From positions 60,848,034 through 60,912,033 of the forward strand of contig OX377202.1 of assembly GCA_947396885.1 (NCBI GenBank): a DNA stretch of 64,000 nt. The letters run 5' to 3'. The notes under the pieces were generated by a model. It did not search any database and was not told the DNA's origin. It saw only the letters and a list, made by a program, of their open reading frames with translations. Position numbers and translations under genes: made by a program. Below, one piece after another: positions 24,460 to 37,300 of the stretch (its first letter is position 1; each line of letters begins with the position of its first letter). The stretch comes from Heligmosomoides polygyrus polygyrus (Eukaryota > Nematoda > Chromadorea > Rhabditida > Heligmosomidae).

Positions 24460-25161
24460 CGAGTGCCAAATGGAAGAAAGGTTTATTAGAAAACATAAAA
24501 CGTCTAAATAGTACAGACTGTCTCTATGTGTGATGTCATGAAACAGTTTCGAGCCACCGCATCGGATGACGGCCTGAGACGCGTCGCCACGATGTTCTGT
24601 GCCTAGTGGGGCGGTGATGAGATCAAGAGATGATGCGGTAGTTGAGAGGGTTCGAAAGGAGAGAAGAGGGGCGAGTGAAGGACGGATGACGTTACTCGAG
24701 GAGAGGACGAAGAGGCAACGAACCGGGAGACACACACTGTTTCCTCAATAAATACAATCTAACGGGAAGTGCGAGCTGCGCGGAAACGCATAACCGACGA
24801 CGAAACGAACGAACGAAACCAACATATGAACAAATCAGAAGACGATCAACGGGTGGATGTGAGGGAAAGTGAGTGCGCGCGAAACACAACACGAAAGGAC
24901 CAGATCAACGTGGAATGGAGTGAGGCGATGTATTACAAAAATATGCACGTGTACATGTATACGGATGCGGAACGAATACAAAAGAACAACGTAAAAATGA
25001 TTAAAAATACATTCGCGGATGTGGTGATAGAATTCTGGTTGCGACGAGACGAGTGGTCGAAGGATGGAGGGCGACCGAAGTCGGGACACACGTGTGGCTC
25101 CGTCAAGGGAGGAAGGTGGCTGACTAGGACCTAGGCCAGGTGTGGACTGCGAGCGACTCGG
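24460..25161 (-). other. Probable casy-1 3' UTR with AATAAA signal
   Basis: Downstream of the casy-1 stop on the minus strand there is about 700 bp with no clear mobile element. A canonical AATAAA lies at 24482-24487 (TTTATT on the plus strand) and would place cleavage near 24460-24470. The 122-residue open frame on the opposite strand at 24769-25134 looks like compositional noise. The 3' end is an inference. Confidence 0.5.
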
Positions 25162-25318
25162 TCAGACCCGGTACGAGCGGGTGTTAGTGGTGGCCGAGGT
25201 GGCCATGACGGCGTCGTCGTCCCACTCCAGTGTGTTGCGCTGGCCGTCCAGATGCGGCAGCACCTCGGCTTCGACCTCCTCGTCGGACAGGTCTCCTTCT
25301 TCTCGAAATGAACCGTCA
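25162..25318 (-). CDS. casy-1: casy-1 exon O (C-terminus, second WDD motif)
   Basis: Acceptor CGTGTTTCAG, 157 nt, ending at TGA 25162-25164. It encodes an acidic stretch ([15 protein letters not shown]), the second kinesin-light-chain-type motif [11 protein letters not shown] and a C-terminus ending in TRSYRV. Vertebrate proteins have LEWDDS at this point; here the Ser position is Asp. Confidence 0.93.
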
Positions 25319-28300
25319 CTGAAACACGGTGCCTTTAAGACGGCATCAGCTGAGCTTCACGACTTAAGCATATGGAAAACGGCACTGGGTGAACAGAAGC
25401 AAGACGCCTCTAAAAACAAATAAAGGTTCCTTCAGACGATTTTCACAGGCACTACTTTTAAGCAAACGTTTCTGTGGTCGAAAAGCAAGGTATCGTTCTT
25501 TGGAGACCTCACAGACGGAACTATGAAGACTTCGAAGATGGCATCCTCGACGTGACATTGCCATCATTATTGCTCTCCAGAATGAGAATAAAGAAGGTTC
25601 ACCGTAAAACCTCTTTTGGCACACTTTCAACACCTGTTTTAAAAGTTTTTCTCATCACTAGTAACCGATCTTTAGGAGGCGCTAAGAGCATCGTTTCAGA
25701 GCTCTTACAGCGCAGTCTGGAGAGCAACTGAGTGCAGCGTGTATCCAACTCCAGCTTGTCGGTTATGGTTTCCCTCCAGGTCACTCAGGTCAACCGAGCC
25801 TTTAGGAAGTACAAATCACTGATTTGTCTATCGGCTGGTCAAGAAGTCAATGCATAAGCCATTCATTCAAATTGTCTCCTCGACATCCCTTAGAAGTAGA
25901 ATGCGTGGCGTATTCCAAATGGATTGTTTAATGCCGTTTTTACCCATTATGCGCGCACCGTTACCTATGATATGATCCTAAACGACGATCAAAACCCCAA
26001 CAAGAGCAAGATGGGAAGGTGTACATCTGACTCCAGCTCTCGAATCCTCTGTTGAGCTAAACAACGAAAGGTGACAGTGTCTCTGGAACAGGCGGTTGGC
26101 CCTCACTTCCCCACCTTTCTTCGCCGTCTGTGCTCTCGTCGTCCTCACTGAAATCGTCATCGGCTACGTTCTTCTCGACGTCATCCAGAGGATTCACGGT
26201 GATGTTCATTCCGGAATCATCCCAGGCCATACCGTCGTCCTGCAAAGACATTACGAGGTTCCCGAGTGGGCGCTGAGAAGTGAGCAAGGCCAAGAAAGCG
26301 ACCGAACCTGTCGCTTGTTCTTTCGTCGTCGTGGCAGCGGTGTGTCCCTCATCTTCAGCACACCAATCACCAGGAGGACGAGCAGGAAGCCGACGCAGAC
26401 GACCACGACGACCGCGACCGCGCCACCTGCAAGCATCGATCTTGCGAAGGAAGATACAGTTAGGCCTCTGTTATACTCCCGCGGGAGCATCCGCGGAACG
26501 TCCGCGGACCAATGGTGCACGGCGGAGGCGGGCGTGGCGGGCCGCGACTAGTGGCCCGGCGCGGGGTCCCGACGCAATTTCCGCCCATCCGCGGAAGCTC
26601 CCGCGGGAGTATAACAGGGGCCTTATGGCCGTATCTTTTAATCAAATCCCGAAAAAGTCGCGTTTTTCCGGCTTTTGCGTCTTTTGGATATAACTCGCCT
26701 AGCATTCGTTTATTTCAAAAACCAAGGATGTATTTGAGCCAGGAGCTCGAGCTCTATCGTTTGGTATACATTGTTCATATGGAGCCATGAAAATGTTAGA
26801 AATTGAAAACCTGCGCTCCATTGCGAAGGGCGGTCGCGGACGAGATGTCAGTCGCGAGTTGTCGAAAACCGTTGCAGGCTCACAATTCCTCTAATTTTCC
26901 GCAACGGTTGCTACCGTTCGATTCGTCCCTTCGAGTTCTACAGAACCATGTATACAAGTTTACCAGACCACCGCATTTTCGCAGTGGGTGGCCAAAAATG
27001 ACTGGAGCGGGCTCTTTGCGATTGGATAAGCTTGTTTTCCGAGACTTGCATGTTCTCGAAGTATCTCAAGCATGGCGTGAAGTGGTTTGACATGCCAGGA
27101 ATCCCTCGAGAGTGCACCGGGAACAATGCATATAGAATCGAACCTATCAATCAAGAGGGGGGGGGGGACAGCTTGTAGAGTAAGCGTTTGGGGAGTGTTA
27201 TAACAAATTTGCCACCGGACCACTTAGGAATTGCTGTACTATGTTCCGGAAAGACTTAGAGTGCGCCGTGAACAATGTATACAGGATCGAACCCATCAAT
27301 TGAGTGGGGCGACCGCTCGCAAATTGTACGCGCGGGCGTGTTCGGAGCGCAGTAGCTCTGTCAGTTTCGAACCATTTCGGCTGCAACTCGTGGGTCTTGT
27401 AGGCAGCAAAACGATCTAGTAGAACGCTAAAGTAGAACGGTGTAGCTTGGGAAGAGGTAATGTTACAGGGATGCGAAAATGCAGGTGAGGCTTGTGTGAC
27501 GATTTTTTCCGATTTTGGTGAGCCATTGCGGGAAAACGCAGCGAGGTAACGGCCTTAAAATGCATGTGCAGACAGAGCGCTTAAGGTGCTTGACGACGAT
27601 GCGCTCAGAACTCCTCAGCTGCCTAAACTTCCTTAGCCACAGCTGCCAGTTTAAAGCGGCTGAAGATAGCGGTGAGAGTTTTTTGCGCTCTTATTTGCCC
27701 AGGTTTGAGTGTTTGACACTCGCCATTTTACCGTTCTGTTCAGCATGAAAAGCGCTATCGAACGGTACCAATCTCGACCGATTTTGGAAACGTCGGTTTT
27801 TGACAGATTCGCATCGAGGGCGAAGCCCCTCGAGGCCGAGTCTGCGCGGATGATGACGTCATCGAAAATCGATATCTTGGAGTTGGGCCACGCTTGATAC
27901 CATTCGATAGTGCTTTTCATGGTGAATTAAACGGTGTTACTGGGAGTAGGGAAAACTGTAATCTGAGCGAGTAAGAGCGAGGAGAACATCGACCAATGTT
28001 CTGCTTAATTGCACGCGCGGGCGTGGTCTGACCGCTGTAACTCTATCATGTTTGAACCTTTCCGATCGCAGCCTGCGGTTTTTGTAGGCAGTAAAATGTT
28101 CTACTAGTGCGCTAAAGCACATCAGCGCAGCTTGTGATTCGACAAAGTTACAGCGGTGTAAAAATGCAGGTTAGCCTTGTGTGACTCGATTTTTTCCAAT
28201 TTCAGACGACCCCTGCGGGAAGATGAGGAGAGCTGACGGCCTACATATGCGCAGGACTGCAGAACACCTAAGGTGCTTTAAGATAACGTGCTCACAACTC

Positions 28301-31300
28301 CCTGCTGATTAAACTGCTTTGGCCCCACCTTCCATTTTAGAGCGGCGGACTTAGCGGTTGAAGTTTCCTGCGCTCTTACTCACCCATATTTTAGTTTTCA
28401 ACACTCGCAACGACACGATTCTGTTCAGCTCAAAAAGCTCTATCGAACGGTGTTAATCTTGACCAATTCTGGAAAAACTGATTTTTTGACAATTTCCCAT
28501 CGGGGACGTGCGCGCCCTAGGGGGAGCGCACTACTAGAACATTTTACTGCCTACAAAACCCGCAGGCTGCAACCGGAAAGGTTCAAACATGACAGAGCTA
28601 TAGCGGTCACAACACGCCCGCGCGTGCAATTAAGCAGAACATCGGTTGATGTTCTCCTCGCTCTTACTCGCTCAGATTACAGTTTTTCCTAATACAACAA
28701 CATCATTCAATTCAGCGTGGAAAGCTCAATCGAATGGCACTAAGCATGGCTCAATTCGAAGAAATCGGTTTTCGATGACGTCATCGTCCGTCTACCGCGG
28801 CCTCGTCCTCGATACGAAACTTATCGTCGTTGTCGACGATCCTAACCCCGTCATGTTATCGCCCCGCCCGTTACAGGGTGCGGAGGCGACCTCACTGTAG
28901 ATAGAGTGGCCCTCCCCTGCTCACGAGAGCCCCTACTCGGGTCCTTTCTCCTCTCCCCGTGCTCCTTCGCCTTCTACCTTCTCCCCCCTCACTACATATA
29001 GCCGCTGCTAGGCTACCGCTCTCCTATATATCTCTCGTACCACTTATCATATTGTCTGCGGTAATAAACGTAGCATATCAGTTACTCGTCTGCTAGTTCT
29101 CTTCCTCAAAAAGCCACTGAACCACCTCTTCTGGGACACTAAGTCCTAACCGCCTCTGTCACTCTTTATATTTTGGTGCATCGGCCTAACAAGCCTAAGA
29201 CTCCCGTGTCAAAGTGTGACAGCTTTGGAACCTGGAGCATAAAGTCGATCGAATATAAGATCGCATTCTCTGGATCCAAGAGAATAAGTCGTCTCGTATT
29301 CATTACCTAGACGCAAACCATTCCATTACGGAATAAAATCTCCCGTACGCAGTACCTGGAGTAAAAGTCCTCTCGTATTCATTACTTAGAGGCAAATCAT
29401 TCCATAAAGGAATAAAATCTCCCGTACAAAATACCTGGAGTAACTTCTCTTAAATTCGAGAATAGAAAGTAAAAGTCGCGAAAAATGGCGCTTTAGTTCC
29501 ATAAAACCCCTGTTATGCTGAGCTCTAAAGCGCTCTTTGTCTTAGTAGTCCTTTACAAAGGCTACTTATCTGTGGTGGAATACCCTACGCCAGGTGGAGA
29601 AAACTATGAGAAATCTCGGTCTAGAATAGCTCTTTTGCTAAGTGCATTAAAACAGATTAGAGAAGGCAGACAAAATCTGCAAAACTTATACAACGAGCTA
29701 AGAGATGAATATATAAATTGCAAGCACAAATCTGAGAAAAAAGAATTAATAGCAGAAATTGAGCACATAGAGCACGAATCTAAGGTCCATGTAGCCATTG
29801 CTGAAGCTAGTGACCTGATTTTCAAGTTAACAGCTAGGTATGATGAGTCACGAAGAGCTCGAGAAGGGATGGCCATCAAACTCGGCTACATTTCGCACAA
29901 AAATGACGAGACAAGGAATGATCTCAACTTGCAGAGTGCTCATGCAGCAAATAATGAGGAACCCCATGCTGACACTAGCAATCCTGAGCCGCATGCAAAC
30001 ACCATGCCAATAACTGCGCAAATTCACACCGAGCAAAGGATGTTTCGCTCTATAAATCCTCCACAAGCATCTTTGCTTAAATTCTATGGCGAACCTGAAG
30101 AATTTGCAGAATACTGGGCAATTTTCGAAACCATGGTGCACAAAAGCGATAGGCTTGATGTTGTGGAGAAACTAATTCTCCTCAGAGAAAGCCTAGAGGG
30201 TAAGGCGAGAAGCTGTATCCAAGGGATCCAACCTTTACCAGAAAATTATACCTAGATGATTAGGACTCTTAAGGAAATGTATTGTGACTATTCCGCAAAT
30301 AGGTCTCAGATAGTCCACAAGTTGTTAAATATGATGCCAGCAAGTGATTTTGCAGATAGCTGTTTATCCTCATTTCAAGAAATTGAAGTTTTACTTAACC
30401 GCATGGTTTCAGCTGGTTATAATGTTCGTAATACCTGCGATCCCATGTGGTCAGAAACTATTCTGGCAAAGTTCCCGCAAAACGTTATCAAACCAGTGTT
30501 GATACTTTCCCAAAATCAGCATAATCAAACTACTGAGAACCTTATGGGTCACCTCAAGAAGGAGATAGCGGCCAAGGCTTATGTCGAAAATAGAATCGGT
30601 CACAAAACAAACAGCAGCGCCTTTCTACCGAAAAGAGAGCATATCAATGCGCGACCTCATAACAACGAAACTTGTTTGTTTTGTCAAAGTGATTGCCACT
30701 CGTCCTCGGCATGTAGGACATGTAGCGATAAAACCCGTCGAAAAATTCTGAGGGAGCAGAACAGATGTTGGAAATGTTTCTCAGATAATCACAACAGCTT
30801 TGCATGTCAACAGCTAGATTGCATGTGGTGCGGGCAACAGCACCACGTATCCCTGTGCTCAAAATGGGATTCAGGGCCTTCGCTAAACCCTAAAAATTGG
30901 AACTATACTGAGGAAAGTGGGAATCCAAACGCGATTTATCCCCATAATGCTAAAACGCATACGGAAGTTCAGCAATTTCCTGCCGTTCAAAATGGAGCCG
31001 CCACTTCACAGCTGGTCTTGATGACAGCTGAAGGTAATATTTGGAACTACAGAAAAGAAACGTACCAGAAAGCGCTCTTTTTCTTCGATTCCGGAGCACA
31101 AAAAACGCTTATTGAAGAATCACTAGCCAAAGATCTCGGTCTACCCCGGGAGTCCACAGAATTTTGCACAATGTCCGGTATTGGAGGATATACGGAAAGA
31201 TTCCAAAGAGACACTGTAAGTATCAAATTAGGGACGGCATTTGGTGAGCAATTAGATCTGAAATTTCAGACAACACCTATAATTACTAAAGGTTTTTCAA

Positions 31301-34300
31301 GTGTAAATCTTGCAACTTCGGACATCGAATTTTTGAAAGTGAACAATATCTGTCTCGGAAAATGCACGGGGAACACCAAATTCCACACGTCCTAGTCGGT
31401 TTGGACTACCACCGACTTAGTAATTAACCCCTCAAATGGTATAAAACACCTACAGGGCTGCACATTTCGAACACGGTTTTCGGGCCTTCAATATACGGCA
31501 AAGGTAAAGTCTCGCCTGAAAATTCAGTCAGCAAACTCAGCTATGGAATGACAGCTGTCCTTGAGACCAGAGAAAATAAAGCCGTTCAAAAATTGTTTGG
31601 TACGGGGCGGTTTCATAATTGTAATCGAAAATGCCAAACGCTCAACAGAACTGATAACTATTCAATGCCACCGTCCAAAGGTTATTCGTATAAAAGGAAC
31701 AGGAAAGAAATAGGTAGCAGCCTAAAATTTACAAGCGTTGCTGCAAAAGAGAACCCCGATTTACAAGAAAGGCACTCCATAGCGTTTCGACAACTAGAAT
31801 CGGCTCGCAAACAGCGATCCAGAAGACCACCACTACTGCTGCAAAGACCATCCTGAAACGAAGGAGGTCATAACAAAGAGGCAAAACTTATTAGCTAGAA
31901 GACATTGGTTATGTGGTAGTAGAACCGTTATGATCCCGCCTACAAAAGCAACAATTTCAAAGTACTACGAGAAAAATAGAAGACTCAGTCATAAGCAACG
32001 AAAAAGCAGCAAAAGGAATAATAGATGATATTCCTTGAAGTACATATTACCACAGAATTCAAGTTAAAGGCACATACCCAGTAGAATGAGATGGCTATAA
32101 ATAAAAGATCACGGATATCACCTACATTAATCAATCCTTTGAGTATTACTGCTCTTAAGGGCGGCCGCCTTAATACGCCTTATAATACGCGCGAAGGCCT
32201 GGCCTAGACCATTAGCGGTCACACTCATTACTGACCATTATTTTATCCGTAGGTAACGGCTAATCAAAAGGCGGTCAACATCAATGAGAACAACTGAGGT
32301 AGCCTTTTTGAGGTGTGAAATGTGGAATTTGTGGTTTCGATCGCAGATTCCCGTGTTGCACCTGATATGCAAAAAAATGGTCGTCATTTCCCCATCACCG
32401 TTCCTGCCGAAGCTCTTCATCCCCTATTCGACCGGACACGACTTCTACTCTGGATCATTATTTCAACGTCGACTGCAGCACTCGAGCCGCCACTAACAAT
32501 GGGCAACATCATCACCTTCGAAGATTCCAACGCCGAGGGCATCAAGCTGCACTGCCGACATGTGATGATCTCCTGCTTATATATAATACGTTGTGTTGAA
32601 GGCCTCATGATCCTTTCTTCCTTTGGCCGGCCGGAATATCGTCGTCGTCGACGATCCTAACCCCGTCATGTTATCGCCCCGCCCGTTACAGGGTGCGGAG
32701 GCGACCTCACTGTAGATAGAGTGGCCCTCCCCTGCTCACGAGAGCCCCAACTCGGGTCCTTTCTCCTCTCCCCGTGCTCCTTCGCCTTCTACCTTCTCCC
32801 CCCTCACTATAGCCACTGCTAGGCTACCGCTCTCCTATATATCTCTCGTACCACTTATCATAGTGTCTGCGGTAATAAACGTAACATACCAGTTACTCGT
32901 CCTCTAGTTCTCTTCCTCAAAAAGCCACTGAACCACCTCTTCTGGGACACTAAGTCCTAATCGCCTCTATCACCCTTTATAAAACTGTCAAAAAATCGAT
33001 GTTTCCAAAATCGGTCGACATTTATACCATTCGATAACGCTTTTCATGCTGAACAGAACGGTACCATTGCCAGTGTCAAAAGCTCAAATCTGGGCGAGTA
33101 AGAGCGCAAAAAACTCTAACAGCTACCTTCAGCCGCTTTGAACTTTGTCGAATCATAAGCTGCGATGCTGTGTTTCAACGCACTACTAGAACGTTTTACT
33201 GCCTATAAGACCCACGAGTTTCAACCGAAACGGTTCGAAATTGACAGAGCTATTGCGCTCCGAACACGTCCGTGCAATTGGCGAGCGGTCGCCCCACTCG
33301 ATTGACAGGTTCGATCCTATATGCATTGTTCACGGCACACTCCTAAGTCTTGCGGGAACAGAGTACAGGAATTCCTGAGCAGGCCGGTGGCAAATTTGTG
33401 ATAAAACTCCCCAAACGCTTACTATAAAGGTGTCCCCCCTCCTGATTGATAGGTTCGATTCTATATGCATTGTTCCCGCCGCACTCCAAAGGCTAGTTGG
33501 ACAGTCTTAGAGCAATTTTTAAGTAGATCGGCTGGGAATTTCTGTTAAAACTCTCCAATCGCCCACTCTACAAGCTGTTGCGCCCACTCGATTGATAGAT
33601 TCGATCCCATATGCTTTGCGCACGGCGCACTCTCGGAAGATTTCTGGCCTGACAGAACACTTTACGCCATGCTTGATATACTCCGAGAGCATGCAAGTCA
33701 AAAATAAGCCTCCCCAATCGCAAAGAGCCCGTTCCAGTCATTTTTGGCCACCCACTCCGAAAATGCTGTGGTCTGGTAAAGCTGTATACATGTTTGTGTA
33801 GATCTCGCAGAGACGAATCGAACGGTACCAACCGTTGCGGAAAATTAGAGGAATTGTGAGCCTGCAACGGTTTTCGACAACTTGCGACTGACAACTCGTC
33901 CGCGACCGCCCTTCGCAGTGGAGCACGATTTTGGACGAAAAATTAACCTTGGAAAAAATCGGTTGAACTTTGAAATTTTTGACAATTTTTTAACTCTATT
34001 TGGTAGATATTGAGCTGTTGAACTCAAAAATGTGCTTGTTTTCACAGTTAGTTAACTTTGAAGGAAGTTATTTCGAAAGGCCGAAAAAGCCGGGAAAATG
34101 CGGCTTTTTCGGCATTTTTGAAAAGGCTACGGCCATAACTGTACTGGTCTTCGTTCAAGAAAGAAGCAAAAGAACACGACAGTACGTCACCTGCGATTGC
34201 ACCCTGGCCGACTTCGTAGCCGTGGTGGGACAGCAGCGCCTTCGGTCGGGGCAGATCCATCTCGAGGATGTTCTGCAGTCTGCTGCTGCCTAACTGGTCG

Positions 34301-37300
34301 AACGCCGGCTCGAAATGTCTCTCCAACATGTCCAAGCTGTCGAAGTTTTCCGTCGACGACACTGATGAGGCCGACGGAGCATCGGAGCTTGACGGTCCAA
34401 TCGTCATCTGCAAAATTCGGTAGAAATCGTATGTTATGTTCAATAAGAAAACATTTGCGGAGCCTGGATCGAGTCTGATAAGGAAACAACAGCTCCTCTT
34501 CAGAGTCTTCCCTTACCAAACAGAAATTGAAGTTAAACGACAGGAATACTCTACAATACGTGGATGCGCCATAGTGTTCAAATATTTGAAGACCACCAAT
34601 TGTCCTTGGTTTTTTTAACAACACTTTACGATTGCTAGTACCAACTAGCGGCGCAGAACAGGAAAGGGTAAGATTTCTCCAGTAAAACCTTAACGACAAG
34701 AGTTAGCTCTGTATTTCCAAAAAAGATGCCAACGCGAGTGTTGTAGATGGGTATAGTTTGATGGTGCGTGTTTGGTTCCAGATATGCTTGAGAAGGTGGC
34801 CGCATTGTCTTCTTGAAGACGATGAGAACAAGGCGCACGTCTGCGATGCACGCTGATGCAAAAGCAAGGCCCTAGGAAAGCAGCCGATTAAGGCGACTTT
34901 CGCACAAAACAAATCGACGACGCAACAAGGGCCAATTCGAGATCGGCCTCGCTTAAAGTCGAAATCGGTAGCTGCCGAATGACCGTACGGGTGACGAAGA
35001 CCAGGACGAGGCTCGGACGAGAACCCACTTAGCGTCCGACTCGGTGCGGCGACATCGAGCACTTCTGGAGATTGGCCGAGAATGCAGGACGGTGCAGAAG
35101 AGCAGGATGGCCGCCGACGGGCAGCGTCGATAGCGCCGCCGGCGCAGCGCGGCGAGGCGCGGTCGCAGCTGGACCAGACAGCTACTCAGGCGAGCCTCTG
35201 GCTCGTCCTCGGGGAGCTGTTACGGAATGCGTCCGGAGAGGAAATGAGCGCCAGAGGTTGTTATGTTTGTCGCAGCTCGTTAGCGCCAACGACTAGAATT
35301 ACTGATGATTTATTTGCCTCGGGCTCCGACTAAGGGCCTCATCTCTCCGGACGACGCCCATAAAGTGCGTGGACACGTCGCAACAAATCCGCACAACAAT
35401 ACATCCAAGTACATCTGAGCGAACTTGTGGCATTCGCTTAATAATCGTCCGGATTACGGTAATGACGAAAGCAGCGCGCGAGCGCTCCTTGAAGCGAGCG
35501 GGGAATCGTGAGGTGAAAAAGGACGGCCGTGGGAGACTCGAGCGGGACGGGGGCTGCTGAAGATGGTAATTTCGCGATAAGTGCTCGGCTGCTTTTCAAT
35601 TACCGAGACGACGAGGAGTCAAACCCGCAGCAAAGCGACGATCGAGTCAAATGCCGCCGCAGCACTGCAGTGCCTTCTGAAGACGTGAGCGTCTGGAGAG
35701 AAAGAAACGACGGATTTCAGACCAACGTGCGCGCTCTTCCGCATGTCTGTTGCTTGACGGCGGACGACGGTTTGCCGACTGCTTTTCAACGAAGGTAAGG
35801 CTATCGGAAGGCAGGAGGGAGGCTGACTGGCGACCACGTTCTGTGGGGTACACAGCGGGATGATAGCAGCAGAGGAAATTCGAAGACTGTCAATGTCTCC
35901 CTATACATGACTGGCATTGCGGTCACCGCCCGCCAAGTGCTAATGAAACTCGAGCGAGGAATATTCTAGCAACCTTTCTTAGGAGGATCAATCCTGCATT
36001 TCTCCATTGCCAGATCAGGGTGGGAAGCGAAGCAAAATCTCCTTATTGAACTGGATCTCTGTTTCAACTGCTCACGGAACCCAACCGATATCGTTTCAAT
36101 GGTCAACGAAAAGGGCCGTGATGATGGAGCAACTCTCACGAAACTCTGCAGTCGACCCTGCAAGCGACAAGAATTGCTCTCACTTCGTCGTTCTTTTTAA
36201 AGCAAAATTACATAAAAACCATCGACTTGCCCAGCTCCAGGAAAGATCTTGGCCTGGTCTTCGCGGTGTGCAATAAATTTAATACACGTGCTCACTCTTT
36301 TCATGCAATAATGACCACCCTAAACATGACGGCGCACCGCCTTCAAATTTCTAATTAACATCCTCTTATACGTGTGATCCTACACCACGAGACGAAACTT
36401 CTAAAGAGAAAAGAAAGTAGGGAAGAAACATCTGGGACGGTGACTTACAAGAAGTGCAGGAGGAATCTAACATAGAGAAACGAAATGGGATGCTGATGGA
36501 ATGTGGGATTTAGACTTGCGCTCCTGGTGGAAACTGCTAGTTAGAGCATTGAAGAATCTAGGCTGGCTAACATAGGTGCCAGTAGATGGTAGGTGCAACT
36601 CGGGTGCATGCCGTACAGAACATGCTATTTAGATTGCTGCGATCGGGAGGATTGCCAATAATTCAGCAGTCACGTGCTGATTCGGGAGCAGAGTGAATGA
36701 CGGAACTGAGCATCCACAGGATATGCGCTTTGCAACAACTAAGCATGATCATTGTGCGCAGAGTGAGGAGGCGGGGCTGGACTTGCCACGCTGACCTTGG
36801 AGAGTCTGCCAGTGCAACTGCTCAGGGTGTCGAATGCTAATCGGGGTCTCTCAGCATTAACAATACGCGTTGCGCTCGTTTCTTATCATCGTCGACACAT
36901 TCAGCTGGAAGCCGAAGCGACCGAGTCTTCCGCGACGAGTCGGTGACGTCGGCGTCGAGTACCGTAAGGTACACCAGCTTCTACAAGGTACTGGGTCCTC
37001 ACATCTGACTGTCCCATTTGCCAATGCGCATTCAAAGTCTATGCATCTAGGTCTTCATATCGGTGGATGCTAGTCAAACCGCACACAACTGCACGTCATA
37101 GGGAACGAGGAATGAACACGGCACTTCTGCCTCGAACAGCGCATGCAACAGGTGCTGTTAGGGAAGATTCATACGCTTACCGGACGGCGTTTTTTGTGTG
37201 GCTAGTGAATGCGTGACTATGATTTTTGGGCATATACGATGCATAGCGCTGGGGACATGGACTCTTACCACTAGATGCGTTCATTGACTTTTTCCCGCCT

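Larger units (their letters stand above)
28822..32981 (+). mobile_element. BEL/Pao LTR retrotransposon, internally deleted (TSD AAACT)
   Basis: Direct LTRs at 28822-29170 and 32637-32981 begin TATCGTCGT and end CTTTATA, flanked by AAACT (28817-28821, 32982-32986). The LTRs differ at about ten positions plus a 4-bp indel by eye, so the insertion is fairly recent. A plausible primer-binding site TGGTGCATCGGCC follows the 5' LTR. Coding covers gag and an aspartic protease; most of pol (RT, RNase H, integrase) is missing between about 31400 and 32280. It is inserted in the right arm of FB2. Confidence 0.93.
26457..34141. mobile_element. Foldback element FB2 inside the casy-1 transmembrane-side intron
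   Basis: Ends CAGTTATGGCCGTATCTTTT (left, interrupted at base 6 by a MITE) and CAGTTATGGCCGTAGCC (right) are inverted and flanked by TA (26455-26456, 34142-34143). Arms match over long distances, for example 26810-27450 with 33290-33930 and 27640-27770 with 32990-33140. Inner sections pair at 27937-28130 with 28520-28700. Without the BEL and MITE insertions it is about 3.4 kb. It shares end sequence and internal units with FB1. Confidence 0.88.
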
